Made by a program: the position numbers and the translations under genes. A stretch of 58,442 nt of DNA from an uncultured Collinsella sp. (GTDB taxonomy: Bacteria; Actinomycetota; Coriobacteriia; Coriobacteriales; Coriobacteriaceae): assembly GCA_958370325.1 (NCBI GenBank), contig CATXJW010000010.1:1-58442 (forward strand), in the 5' to 3' direction. How positions within the stretch are numbered: position 1 is the first letter of the stretch; each line of letters begins with the position of its first letter. This document shows, in pieces, positions 42,632 through 50,476 of the stretch. The notes beneath the pieces were generated by a model. That model made no database searches. It was not told where the DNA came from and was given only the letters and a program-made list of their open reading frames with translations.

Positions 42632-44707
42632 CTACTTGGCGCGGCCCTCCTCATAGCGCTCGACCAGCTTGGCCTGAACGTCATAGGGCACCTGCTCATA
42701 GCCCGCGGGCTTCATGGTAAAGTCGCCCGTGCCGCGCGTGATGGAGCGCAGGCGCGTCGAGTAATCCGTCAGCTCGGCGAGAGGTGCCTGGGCGATAACC
42801 ACGGTATCGCCGCGCTCATCGGTCTCCATGCCCGTCACGCGACCGCGCGAGGCTGAGATGTCGCCCATCACGGCACCGGCGTAGCTCTCGGGGATAGTCA
42901 CCGTGATTTCCTCGATGGGCTCCAGTACCACCGGGTCGGCATCGGCGCACGCCTTGCGCAGGCCGATGCGAGCCGCCGCGCGGAACGCCATCTCGTTGGA
43001 GTCGACGCTGTGATACGAACCGTCGTACACAGCCACGCGAATGCCCGTAAGCGGGTAGCCGGCAATAATACCGTCCTTCATGGTCTCCTGGACGCCCTTG
43101 TCCACGGCGGGGATGAGCGAGCGCGGGATGCGGCCACCCACGACCTCGTCAACAAACTCATAGCCGTCGCTCGTGCCGTCGGGCCCAATGAGCGGCTCCA
43201 CGCGCAGCCAGCAGTCACCGTACTGACCGGCGCCGCCGGTCTGCTTCTTGTGGCGACCCTGGGCGCTCGCCGTGCGACGGATGGTCTCGCGATACGGGAT
43301 GCGGATCGGTACGCTCTTGGCGGCGACCTTGGTGCGGTCCTCCAGACGGTTGAGCAGCACCGAAACCTGCGCCTCACCAACGGCGGAGATAATGGTCTGG
43401 CCAGTCTCCTCGTCGCGGTCGATGCTCATGGTCGGGTCTGCCTTGCAGGCCTTCTCGATAAACGTGTAGAGCTTCTCCTCGTCACCGCGATTCTCGGCCT
43501 CGATGGCAATGCGGTACTGCGAGTTGGGGAACTTAAACGCCGCAGCCTCGACCTTGCCGGTAATCGAGAGCGTATCACCCGTCTCGGCCGCCAGCTTGGG
43601 CGCCACGATGATATCGCCGGCATAAGCGTGCCCGACCTCGGTCATGTCGCGGCCGCACATCACATACAGGTGAGCCAGACGATCGCTCTTGCGGGTACGC
43701 GCGTTGATGAGCTCAAGGCCCGGCTCAAGCGTGCCCGTCAGTACCTTGATAAAGCTGATGCGGCCCTGCTGCGGATCGGTCAACGTCTTAAACACAAACG
43801 CCACCGGACGGTCATCGTCACTCGAGATCTTAAGCGAATCACCGTCGATGAGCGGCATCTCGCCGTAGTCGGTCGGCGCCGGGAAGTACGTGGCGATGTC
43901 GTCCATCAGCGAGTTGACGCCCTGCTCCTTAATGCAATCGCCCGCAAAGACCGGCACAAAGATGCGCTCGGCGATCGCCTTAGACAGCAGGCCTTCAAGC
44001 TCCTCCTGCGTCAGCGTCTCCTCGCCTTCCAAGTATTTCATCATCAGCTCGTCGTCAGCCTCGGCAACGAGCTCGCACAGATGGTCATGGGCCTCCTCGG
44101 CCTGGGCACGATACTCCTCGGGAATCTCCGACTCAACGGCCTCGGCGCCGTTGCAGTGGCGCGCCTTCATGCGCACCAGGTCGATGATGCCGTCAAAGTC
44201 CTCGCCCTCGCCCCAGGGAAGAGTCACGGCGCCCAGGCGCGTACCAAAGCGCTCCTGCAGCAGGTCCATGGTGGTCGCAAAGCTGGCCTCGGAGCGCGAC
44301 AGGCGGTTTACGAACACCGCACGCGCCAGACGCAGGTCCTCGGCGGCATACCAGAGCTTAACCGTCGTAGGCTGCGGGCCGGCCTCGGCGTCGACCACAA
44401 ACAAAGCCGTCTCACAGACGCTCATCGCGGCAAAGGCGTCGCCGATAAAATCGGGGTAGCACGGGGCATCGAGCACGTTGATGCGCGCGCCCTTCCAGTC
44501 GATCGGCGCAATGGTCGTCGAGATGGAAAATGCACGCTTGACCTCTTCGGGGTCATAGTCGAGCGTGGGCTTGGTGCCGTCGTGGCCGCCCAGGCGGGCG
44601 GTCTTGCCGGAAAGATGGAGCATGGCCTCGGCGAGTGAAGTCTTGCCCACCCCGCCTTGGCCTACGAGCACCACGTTCCTTACGTTACCGGTCTTGGGAG
44701 CACCCAT
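42632..44707 (-). CDS. Elongation factor G-like GTPase (EF-G2 type)
   Basis: 691 residues from ATG 44707, after AAGGAGGTCATC. Translation-factor GTPase of EF-G type: G1 GQGGVGKTSL, a switch region FSISTTIAPI, a G3-like DAPCYPDF (DxPC where EF-G has DxPG), then domains II-V, with RHKKQTGGAGQYGDCWLRVEPL and ISASRGRVTGM typical of domain IV/V. The G4 motif is NRLS rather than NKxD, so guanine specificity may be weakened. EF-G2-like proteins occur beside the normal EF-G in actinobacteria; their roles (slow translocation, stress, or ribosome rescue) are not settled. A tetracycline-type protection role is possible but not indicated. Confidence 0.9.
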   Translation of the reverse strand: MGAPKTGNVRNVVLVGQGGVGKTSLAEAMLHLSGKTARLGGHDGTKPTLDYDPEEVKRAFSISTTIAPIDWKGARINVLDAPCYPDFIGDAFAAMSVCETALFVVDAEAGPQPTTVKLWYAAEDLRLARAVFVNRLSRSEASFATTMDLLQERFGTRLGAVTLPWGEGEDFDGIIDLVRMKARHCNGAEAVESEIPEEYRAQAEEAHDHLCELVAEADDELMMKYLEGEETLTQEELEGLLSKAIAERIFVPVFAGDCIKEQGVNSLMDDIATYFPAPTDYGEMPLIDGDSLKISSDDDRPVAFVFKTLTDPQQGRISFIKVLTGTLEPGLELINARTRKSDRLAHLYVMCGRDMTEVGHAYAGDIIVAPKLAAETGDTLSITGKVEAAAFKFPNSQYRIAIEAENRGDEEKLYTFIEKACKADPTMSIDRDEETGQTIISAVGEAQVSVLLNRLEDRTKVAAKSVPIRIPYRETIRRTASAQGRHKKQTGGAGQYGDCWLRVEPLIGPDGTSDGYEFVDEVVGGRIPRSLIPAVDKGVQETMKDGIIAGYPLTGIRVAVYDGSYHSVDSNEMAFRAAARIGLRKACADADPVVLEPIEEITVTIPESYAGAVMGDISASRGRVTGMETDERGDTVVIAQAPLAELTDYSTRLRSITRGTGDFTMKPAGYEQVPYDVQAKLVERYEEGRAK

Positions 44708-44947
44708 GATGACCTCCTTGCAGGGCCGCGCGCAATGCGCGACGCCAACGGGGAGAGTTCGCGGTCGGTGCCGTCCCGGGAGCAGCATGGTCGGCAGCCG
44801 AGCCGACTCACCCTCCAAATGTCCTATGCCACCACCCTACCCTCACGGGCGGCTGTCCATGCATACCTTTCGGCACACGTATGAATACAGGCGGCGAGAG
44901 GAAGAGGCAAGCTTGTGAGGCAATTATTGAACCCCGTCGATGTAAAC
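44708..44947. other. Gap without a recognised gene
   Basis: Contains the leader and presumed promoter of the EF-G-like gene and nothing else I can support. Short frames here (for example around 44760-44880) have no ribosome sites and no recognisable content. Confidence 0.4.
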
Positions 44948-44982
44948 AAAAAGCCGTCACAGACCGTAAGACCTGTGGCGGC
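44948..44982 (-). terminator. Terminator of the amino-acid ABC operon
   Basis: AGCCGCCACAG pairs with CTGTGACGGCT around a 9-nt loop, then TTTTTG on the minus strand, 36 bp past the ATPase stop. Confidence 0.85.
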
Positions 44983-45017
44983 TTCGCCTCAATTAATAGT
45001 TGAGTAAATACCTGAGC

Positions 45018-45794
45018 CTATCCCTCGATACGGCTCAAGAACTCACGCGTGCGCCGCTCGCGCGGATGGTCGATGACCTGCTCGGCAGGACCCTCCTCGA
45101 CAATACGACCGCCATCCATAAAGACCACGCGGTCGGCAACATCGCGCGCAAACTGCATTGCGTGGGTCACGATCACCATCGTCATGTTCTGCGCAGCGAG
45201 GTCCTTAATAACACGCAGCACCTCGGCCGTCAGCTCGGGATCGAGCGCCGAGGTCGGCTCGTCAAAGAACAGGATCTCCGGGTCGAGCGCTAGGGCGCGG
45301 GCAATACTCACGCGCTGCTGCTGACCGCCCGAAAGCTCACACGGAACCTTATTCTCGTTGCCCACAAGCCCCATCTGAGCAATCAATTCATACGCACGAG
45401 CTTCCGCCTGCTCGCGCGGGCGCTTAAGCACGCGGATCGGCGCGTCGATGATGTTTTTCATCACGGTATAGTGCGGGAACAGATTGTAGTTCTGGAACAC
45501 CAGACCAAAACGCGAACGCGCCTGTTTAGGTACATCGCCCTTTTCGTACACCGCGCCCGAACCCGCATCCGTCGCGACGGCAAGGTCGCCAAACGAGAGC
45601 GAGCCACCGTCGAGCGTCTCGAGCAGCGTGGCACAGCGCAGCAGCGTGGACTTACCGCCGCCCGAGGGTCCGATAATCGCCACGACCTCGCCACGCTTTA
45701 CCTCGAGTGAGATATCCTTGAGCACCTCATTGCCGCCAAACGCCTTGCGCGCGTTCGATATATTCATTACCGTTCCAGACACGGGAACCTCCAT
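45018..45794 (-). CDS. Polar amino-acid ABC importer ATPase
   Basis: 258 residues, GlnQ/HisP-like. Walker A GPSGGGKSTLL, Q-loop VFQNYNLFPHYTV, signature LSGGQQQRVSIARAL, Walker B ILFFDEPTSALD, H-loop VIVTHAMQFARDVAD. It powers uptake through the permease encoded upstream, with the lipoprotein at 46760-47620. The start is uncertain: ATG 45794, GTG 45782 (GGAGGT four bases before it) or ATG 45767. About 160 bp separate it from the permease and hold two palindromes. Confidence 0.94.
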   Translation of the reverse strand: MEVPVSGTVMNISNARKAFGGNEVLKDISLEVKRGEVVAIIGPSGGGKSTLLRCATLLETLDGGSLSFGDLAVATDAGSGAVYEKGDVPKQARSRFGLVFQNYNLFPHYTVMKNIIDAPIRVLKRPREQAEARAYELIAQMGLVGNENKVPCELSGGQQQRVSIARALALDPEILFFDEPTSALDPELTAEVLRVIKDLAAQNMTMVIVTHAMQFARDVADRVVFMDGGRIVEEGPAEQVIDHPRERRTREFLSRIEG

Positions 45795-45808
45795 GTGTTT
45801 AAAAAGTC

Positions 45809-45914
45809 AGCGAGCGTGTGACTGGCGAGACAATGTGCCCCGAAAGAGGAGTGCCGCGTACTTCTGTACGCAAGCGACGGTTTGAGGAGCAGATTGGCCG
45901 TCAGGCACGCGCGC
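45809..45914. repeat. Hairpin element, family C copy 1
   Basis: A 44-nt core at 45842-45885 (GAAAGAGGAGTGCCGCGTAC, TTCT loop, GTACGCAAGCGACGGTTTGA) lies between imperfectly complementary flanks. The same core occurs at 46686-46730 with a changed loop. Sits in the permease-ATPase gap of the importer operon. Confidence 0.75.
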
Positions 45915-45926
45915 AGCGTCGAGCAG

Positions 45927-45950
45927 TCCGCCGTTCGTTAGAACGGCGGA
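45927..45950. repeat. Short palindrome (family D copy 2)
   Basis: Exact inverted copy of the 24-nt palindrome at 31908-31931 (CCGCCGTTC arms, GTTA centre), located between the permease stop and family C copy 1. Confidence 0.8.
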
Positions 45951-45955
45951 ACGAT

Positions 45956-46609
45956 CTAGTCATGGTAATAGTCCAGCTTCTTTTCGGCAGCGCCCAGCAG
46001 CATCTCGACCACAAAGTTAAAGACCCAGTAGATCAGCGCCGCAATCGCAAACGGCACCATGCTCACCTGCGAGGCAACCAGCGCCTTGGCGGTCGAGAAC
46101 ATCTCACCCACGCCAATGGCAAACGCCAGCGACGTGTCCTTGACCAGCGTGATGATCTCGTTGCCCATCGCCGGCAGAATACGCTTGGCGACCTGCGGCA
46201 TCACGATATACAGAAACGTCTGCATACGCGAATAGCCCAGCACCTCGGCCGCCTCGTATTGACCGCGCGGAATGGACTGCAAGCCCGAGCGATAGATCTC
46301 GGCAAAGTAGCCAGCGTAGTTGATGATGAACGCCACGACGCATGCCGTCCATTTGGAATCGGGCGTGAGCGAGATGCCGAACACGTAGTACGGGGCAAAG
46401 TAGATCGCAAACATCTGCAGCATAAGCGGCGTGCCGCGCATCACCGAAATGTAGATGCGCGCAATCCAACGCAGCGGCGCAATTTTGCTCATACGCATGA
46501 ACGCCACGGGGATTCCCAGCGGAATCGACCCGAGCAGCGTCAGCACAAACAGCTGCAAACTGACCAAGAATCCCTGGCCAAGCATCTGCATCATGACTTG
46601 GATAGACAA
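45956..46609 (-). CDS. Polar amino-acid ABC importer permease
   Basis: 217 residues from TTG 46609, just after GAGAGGGTAGG; ATG 46594 is the alternative and the longer frame is unsupported. HisM/GlnP-type membrane subunit with four to five helices. The EAA-like loop is QYEAAEVLGYSRMQTFLYIVMPQVAKRILPAMGNEI, where the ATPase docks, and MRGTPLMLQMFAIYF matches the family's third helix. Third component of the operon is the lipoprotein upstream. Confidence 0.92.
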   Translation of the reverse strand: MSIQVMMQMLGQGFLVSLQLFVLTLLGSIPLGIPVAFMRMSKIAPLRWIARIYISVMRGTPLMLQMFAIYFAPYYVFGISLTPDSKWTACVVAFIINYAGYFAEIYRSGLQSIPRGQYEAAEVLGYSRMQTFLYIVMPQVAKRILPAMGNEIITLVKDTSLAFAIGVGEMFSTAKALVASQVSMVPFAIAALIYWVFNFVVEMLLGAAEKKLDYYHD

Positions 46610-46655
46610 CCTACCCTCTCTTTCACAGCAACAGAACAGCAAACCCAATGCTAAA

Positions 46656-46760
46656 GCGGGTTTTCCAGGTGCCCGGGTTTGCCGTGAAAGAGGAGCGCCG
46701 CGTACTAAATGTACGCAAGCGACGGTTTGAACGGCAAAATCGGGTGCCTGGGAAAGCCGC
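46656..46760. repeat. Hairpin element, family C copy 2
   Basis: Long outer arms (46656-46685 and 46731-46760, including CCAGGTGCCCGGG against CACCCGAT-type with some G-U pairs) enclose the 45-nt family C core (46686-46730) with loop TAAAT. It reaches the stop codon of the binding-protein gene. It could slow 3' exonucleases so that the binding-protein mRNA stays more abundant than the rest. Confidence 0.75.
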
Positions 46761-47620
46761 TATTTGAGAACCCAGTTGTCGAAGGAAAGACCGTAATCTG
46801 CGTATTTATCGCACAGGTCCTTAACCGTGCCGTCCTCGTAGAGCGCCTTGAGCGACTCGGTTACAGCATCGGCCGACTTGGTGTCGCCCTTCTTAAAGCC
46901 GACGGCGTAGTGCTCGCTGGACAGCGGCTCATCAAGCTGCGTGTAAGCATCGGGCTTGGCGGCAAGCTGATACTGGGCAATCGAAAGGTCGCACGCCACG
47001 GCATCGACCGCACCGCTCTCGAGCTGCATAAAGGCCGTGTTGTACTCGCCGATGGTATCGAGCGTGGCAAACGTCGCCGCCAGATCCTTCTGGTCACCCT
47101 CGAGCACGTCCTGCGCAGCGGAATCAGTCTGGGTAATCACCGTCTTGCCGGCAAGATCGTCCCAGCTCTTGATACCCGCGTCCTTCTTGACCACGAGCAC
47201 CTGCTCATTGAGCATGTACGGCTCGGAGAACGTGTAGTCGTCCTCGCGACCCTCCATGGTAAAGCCGTTCCAGATGCAGTTGATGGCGCCTGAGTTAAGC
47301 AGTGTATCCTTGGCGTCCCAGTCGATGGCCTCGTATTTGACCTCCCAGCCCTGCTTATCGGCAACAGCCTTGGCCAGATCGAGATCAAAGCCGGTGTACT
47401 CGCCATCGTCGCCCACAAAGCCGTACGGAGGATAGGACTTATCAAAGCCCACCACGAGCTTCTTGGACTCCGCAGCGCCCTTCACATCCTTGGCCGCGGC
47501 AGAACCAGCAGCGGAGCCCTTGCCGGCTCCACCGCCGCAGCCGACAAGACCAAGGCCAAGCACCGTGGCAAGCGAGCCGGCTAGACCAACAAACTGACGA
47601 CGAGACATATCGGTATTCAT
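46760..47620 (-). CDS. Amino-acid-binding lipoprotein of the ABC importer
   Basis: 286 residues from ATG 47620 after AAGGGGG. SRRQFVGLAGSLATVLGLGLVGC combines a twin-arginine signal (S-R-R-Q-F) with a lipobox ending in Cys, so it appears to be a Tat-exported lipoprotein. A Gly/Ser/Ala linker leads to the PBP fold: LVVGFDKSYPPYGF, GFDLDLAKAVADKQGWEV, WDAKDTLLNSGAINCIWNG, SEPYMLNEQVLVV, TDSAAQDVL, VACDLSIAQYQL. Specificity for glutamine, glutamate or other polar amino acid is not certain. An operator-like palindrome lies just upstream of the ribosome site. Confidence 0.94.
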   Translation of the reverse strand: MNTDMSRRQFVGLAGSLATVLGLGLVGCGGGAGKGSAAGSAAAKDVKGAAESKKLVVGFDKSYPPYGFVGDDGEYTGFDLDLAKAVADKQGWEVKYEAIDWDAKDTLLNSGAINCIWNGFTMEGREDDYTFSEPYMLNEQVLVVKKDAGIKSWDDLAGKTVITQTDSAAQDVLEGDQKDLAATFATLDTIGEYNTAFMQLESGAVDAVACDLSIAQYQLAAKPDAYTQLDEPLSSEHYAVGFKKGDTKSADAVTESLKALYEDGTVKDLCDKYADYGLSFDNWVLK

Positions 47621-47638
47621 GGTATTCCCCCTTGGTGA

Positions 47639-47658
47639 CACTTTAGTTAGGTAAAGTG
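47639..47658. promoter_or_regulatory. Palindromic operator of the amino-acid importer operon
   Basis: CACTTTAGTTAGGTAAAGTG, half-sites CACTTTA/TAAAGTG with a 6-bp centre, 19 bp before the start codon. A further CACTTTACC lies near 47684. The core matches the palindrome upstream of ilvE (24601-24616). Confidence 0.65.
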
Positions 47659-47713
47659 AGTCATGTAACGTCCAGAATCATACACTTTACCTTGATGGAG
47701 CACAAGGTTGGGG

Positions 47714-47860
47714 TTGCCCGGCGCGGGCGGGGAGCGGCGCGTAATTAAGTTTCCTGCTCTACAGTCCTGCGCAAGACGGAAAGCACATTAAGTGCTTTCC
47801 TTTGCGTGCGGAACTCGCGATAAACTTAATTACGCGCCGCTCCCCGCCCGCGCCGGGCAA
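47714..47860. repeat. Palindromic element, family A copy 2
   Basis: Perfect 39-bp arms (47714-47752 and 47822-47860) enclose a 69-nt core (47753-47821). The core matches the inverse of 435-503 except for eight positions that form four compensating pairs in the inner stem. The arms have no similarity to those of copy 1. It lies in the divergent gap between the importer operon and the methyltransferase, 108 bp before the latter's start. Confidence 0.9.
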
Positions 47861-47968
47861 ACGTCGTTGGGCTTATCACTGACAGGAAATGGACGCTTGC
47901 ATATCGCCCGCTGGCTTGGCACGGTACAATGCTTGCAGCTTTTAATTCATGAATTAGTGGAGTTATTG

Positions 47969-49417
47969 ATGGCAGAATCTCGTGCGGAGCGTAGGGCTCG
48001 TCGTGCTTTGGTGGAAGCGGCTGAGGGGTCAAAGGAGGAGAAATCTTCTACGAAATCCAAGTCTTCTAAAGCTGCAAAAAGCAAATCGACCAAGAGCAGG
48101 GCTAAGACCAAGCGTTCTGGCTCTCGTCGGAGCGAGGACAAGGCATCTCAGACTCGCTCCAAGCGCTCGCATAAAGATCCGGTTTCGTCTGCGCGTAAGG
48201 CTGTGGACCCCAAGTCTCCCTGTTCGATCATGAAAGCTTGTGGTGGGTGTACGGCGCTCAATCGTCCTTATAAGAAGCAGTTGGCGGCCAAGCAGGCTGC
48301 TATGGAGGAGCTGTTTGCTGAGCTCTGTGAGCGCGAGGGTGTTGCCGTGGATCCCATTCGCGGTATGGGCGTCACCCTGGGCGACCCGGGTAAATATTCT
48401 GCGCCGCGTGGTTTTCGTCATAAGGCTGCCACTCCGTTTGCTCCCGGCAAAGAGGGCGCTGTCCGCTGCGGCTTTTTTGAACGTGGGACGCACAGGATCG
48501 TTGCTGTTCCTGAATGCCCTGTCGAGGCGCCGGGCACTCGTCAGATTCTCAACGGCATCGCTCGCGAGGCCGAACGTCTGCATATTCCTGCCTTTAACGA
48601 AGACAAGCATCTGGGGCTGCTTCGCTATGCCGTCGTTCGCTGCGGCTGGCGCACCGACCAGATTATGGTCACCCTCGTGACCGCTCAGCGCGACCTGCCG
48701 CATGCGCAGGAGTTCTTTGAGGCTGTCGCCGCACTCGATCCGCATATCGTCACCGTCGCTCAGAACATCAACGGTCGCCCCGGCAATGCCATCTTGGGTG
48801 AGGAGACTCGAATCGTCTATGGCGCCGAATGCATGCGCGACCAGCTGCTCGGCTGCGAGTTCGATATCTCCCCTACCGCGTTCTATCAGACCAATCCGCA
48901 GCAGACCGAGCTGCTCTATCAGCTCGCGATTGACGGCATGAATTTGCAGCAGGGCGACGTACTCATGGACGCTTACTGCGGCAGCGGCACCATCGGTCTG
49001 TGCGCAGCTAAAGATGCCCAGAACAAGGGTATCGGCATTATGCTGCTCGGCGTGGAGCGCAACACGGCAGGCATTGCCGATGCGCGCCGCAATGCCGAGC
49101 TCAACGGCCTCACCCGCAGCGCTTGGTTTATGGCCGACGACGCCACCGATTACATCCTGGACGCCGCCGATAACAACGAGCGCGTTGACGTTCTCTCCAT
49201 CGACCCGCCGCGCGCCGGCTCCACGCCCGAGTTTCTTGAGGCCGCCTGCGCTCTTAAGCCGCGCCGCATCACCTATATCAGCTGCAATCCCACCACCCAG
49301 GAGCGCGACCTACACCAGCTCCTCGACGGTGGCTACCGACTGCTCAAGATCACGCCGGTCGACATGTTCCCTCATACCGACCACACCGAGACTGTCGCGG
49401 TCCTCGAGCGCCGCTAA
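47969..49417 (+). CDS. RNA uracil-C5 methyltransferase (TrmA/RumA family)
   Basis: 482 residues from ATG 47969 after GGAG. Residues 1-75 are an unusual Lys/Ser/Arg-rich tail (KSKSSKAAKSKSTKSRAKTKRS). The catalytic part follows: a CSIMKACGGC cluster plus a later Cys (PECPVE) as 4Fe-4S ligands, SPTAFYQTNPQQTELLYQ, a SAM motif MDAYCGSGTIGL, SIDPPRAGS and the catalytic Cys in YISCNPTTQERDL. No clear TRAM domain is seen; the basic tail may take over RNA binding. It methylates uridine in 23S rRNA or tRNA with S-adenosylmethionine; which site is not decidable. The first part of the gene uses T-ending codons (CGT, TCT) more than its neighbours. Confidence 0.93.
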   Translation: MAESRAERRARRALVEAAEGSKEEKSSTKSKSSKAAKSKSTKSRAKTKRSGSRRSEDKASQTRSKRSHKDPVSSARKAVDPKSPCSIMKACGGCTALNRPYKKQLAAKQAAMEELFAELCEREGVAVDPIRGMGVTLGDPGKYSAPRGFRHKAATPFAPGKEGAVRCGFFERGTHRIVAVPECPVEAPGTRQILNGIAREAERLHIPAFNEDKHLGLLRYAVVRCGWRTDQIMVTLVTAQRDLPHAQEFFEAVAALDPHIVTVAQNINGRPGNAILGEETRIVYGAECMRDQLLGCEFDISPTAFYQTNPQQTELLYQLAIDGMNLQQGDVLMDAYCGSGTIGLCAAKDAQNKGIGIMLLGVERNTAGIADARRNAELNGLTRSAWFMADDATDYILDAADNNERVDVLSIDPPRAGSTPEFLEAACALKPRRITYISCNPTTQERDLHQLLDGGYRLLKITPVDMFPHTDHTETVAVLERR

Positions 49418-49444
49418 TCTACCCCGGTAGATTTTTGGGACAAG

Positions 49445-49476
49445 AAGGGGGGCGGCCCGTCTGGACCGCCCCCTTC
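49445..49476. terminator. Terminator between the methyltransferase and PHP genes
   Basis: AAGGGGGGCGG pairs with CCGCCCCCTT; convergent genes flank it. Confidence 0.85.
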
Positions 49477-49495
49477 ACTTGGTTTATGAACGCCG

Positions 49496-50317
49496 CTACA
49501 TGCCCTTGCGCAGGTCGCAGACGCCGGCTGCCGCCATCTCGCGAAGCAGCGTCTCGCGGTCGCGCGTCACGATCAAATCCAGTGGGAAGTGAATCTCGTC
49601 GAGCATCTTGCGGGCGTGGTCGAGCTTGCCAATGGCCATGCCAATGTGGGCATCGGTCGACACGCCAATGCCCACGCCCAGCTCGGCGCAGCGCTCGGCG
49701 ATCTTGCGGCACACGTCCCAATGCTCAGCATCCGTGCCATGCTCAAGACTATGGTTGTTGATCTCGATGATCTTGTGCTTGGCCTTGGCCGCCAGCAGCA
49801 CCTCATCGATATCATACGGCACGCCCGAGCGCCCCGTATGCCCCAGCATGAACACCTTGGGGTGCTCCAAGGCATTGATGTACATCTGGGTCGTCTGGGC
49901 GAGCGTCGCGCCTTCGGCAAACTGCGGGTTATGCACGCTTGCCACCAAATAATCCAAATTACGCGTCACCAAATCGAACAGCGAATGCTCACGACTATAC
50001 GAATCGCCGGCGATATCGAGCGAAACGGGAATGTCTTCGCCAAACAAGCTGCCGTCCAGCGAAACGATATCGGCCTCGGCGCCGCGAAGCACCAGCACGC
50101 CGCTCCAAATGCGCGGCCAGATATCCTGGTTAATAAAGAACTGGAAACTGCGCAGGTCATTGGGGCAAGGCGTAACCATCGAGCTTAAATGATCGGCAGA
50201 ACCGAGCACCTGAAGGCCGCGCTCTGCCGCCCAATAGATGTTCTCCTCAATGGTTGAGTACGCATGCGCGGAGAACATCGTATGAGTATGGATATCACAA
50301 GAAAGCAGGTAGGGCAT
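49496..50317 (-). CDS. PHP-domain hydrolase
   Basis: 273 residues from ATG 50317, five bases after AAGGAG. Metal-ligand motifs: CDIHTHTMFSAHA (HxH), GSADHLSSM, RGAEADIV, SVHNPQF, LGHTGRSG, EINNHSLEHG and STDAHIG, all matching the YcdX-like PHP family with a multinuclear metal site. Such enzymes hydrolyse phosphate esters; the natural substrate is unknown. Single gene, convergent with the methyltransferase. Confidence 0.92.
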   Translation of the reverse strand: MPYLLSCDIHTHTMFSAHAYSTIEENIYWAAERGLQVLGSADHLSSMVTPCPNDLRSFQFFINQDIWPRIWSGVLVLRGAEADIVSLDGSLFGEDIPVSLDIAGDSYSREHSLFDLVTRNLDYLVASVHNPQFAEGATLAQTTQMYINALEHPKVFMLGHTGRSGVPYDIDEVLLAAKAKHKIIEINNHSLEHGTDAEHWDVCRKIAERCAELGVGIGVSTDAHIGMAIGKLDHARKMLDEIHFPLDLIVTRDRETLLREMAAAGVCDLRKGM

Positions 50318-50476
50318 CGGGTCTCCTTGTCCAGTATGGCCGTCGCGTATATTCATTGTACGCATAGCTTTCGGCAGTCGTAAAACTGCTTCATCCCAAT
50401 CACACAACGACATAGACAACGGGGTCTGGCTTAGCACCAAACCCCGTTTCACGTAAAACATTGTAAGCAGAGCGCT

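Noticed and set aside
43010..44638. 542-codon frame antisense to the EF-G-like gene
   Set aside because: Shadow caused by codon bias; no start signal.
44819..44947. Small gene upstream of the EF-G-like gene
   Set aside because: Short frames have no ribosome site or conserved look.
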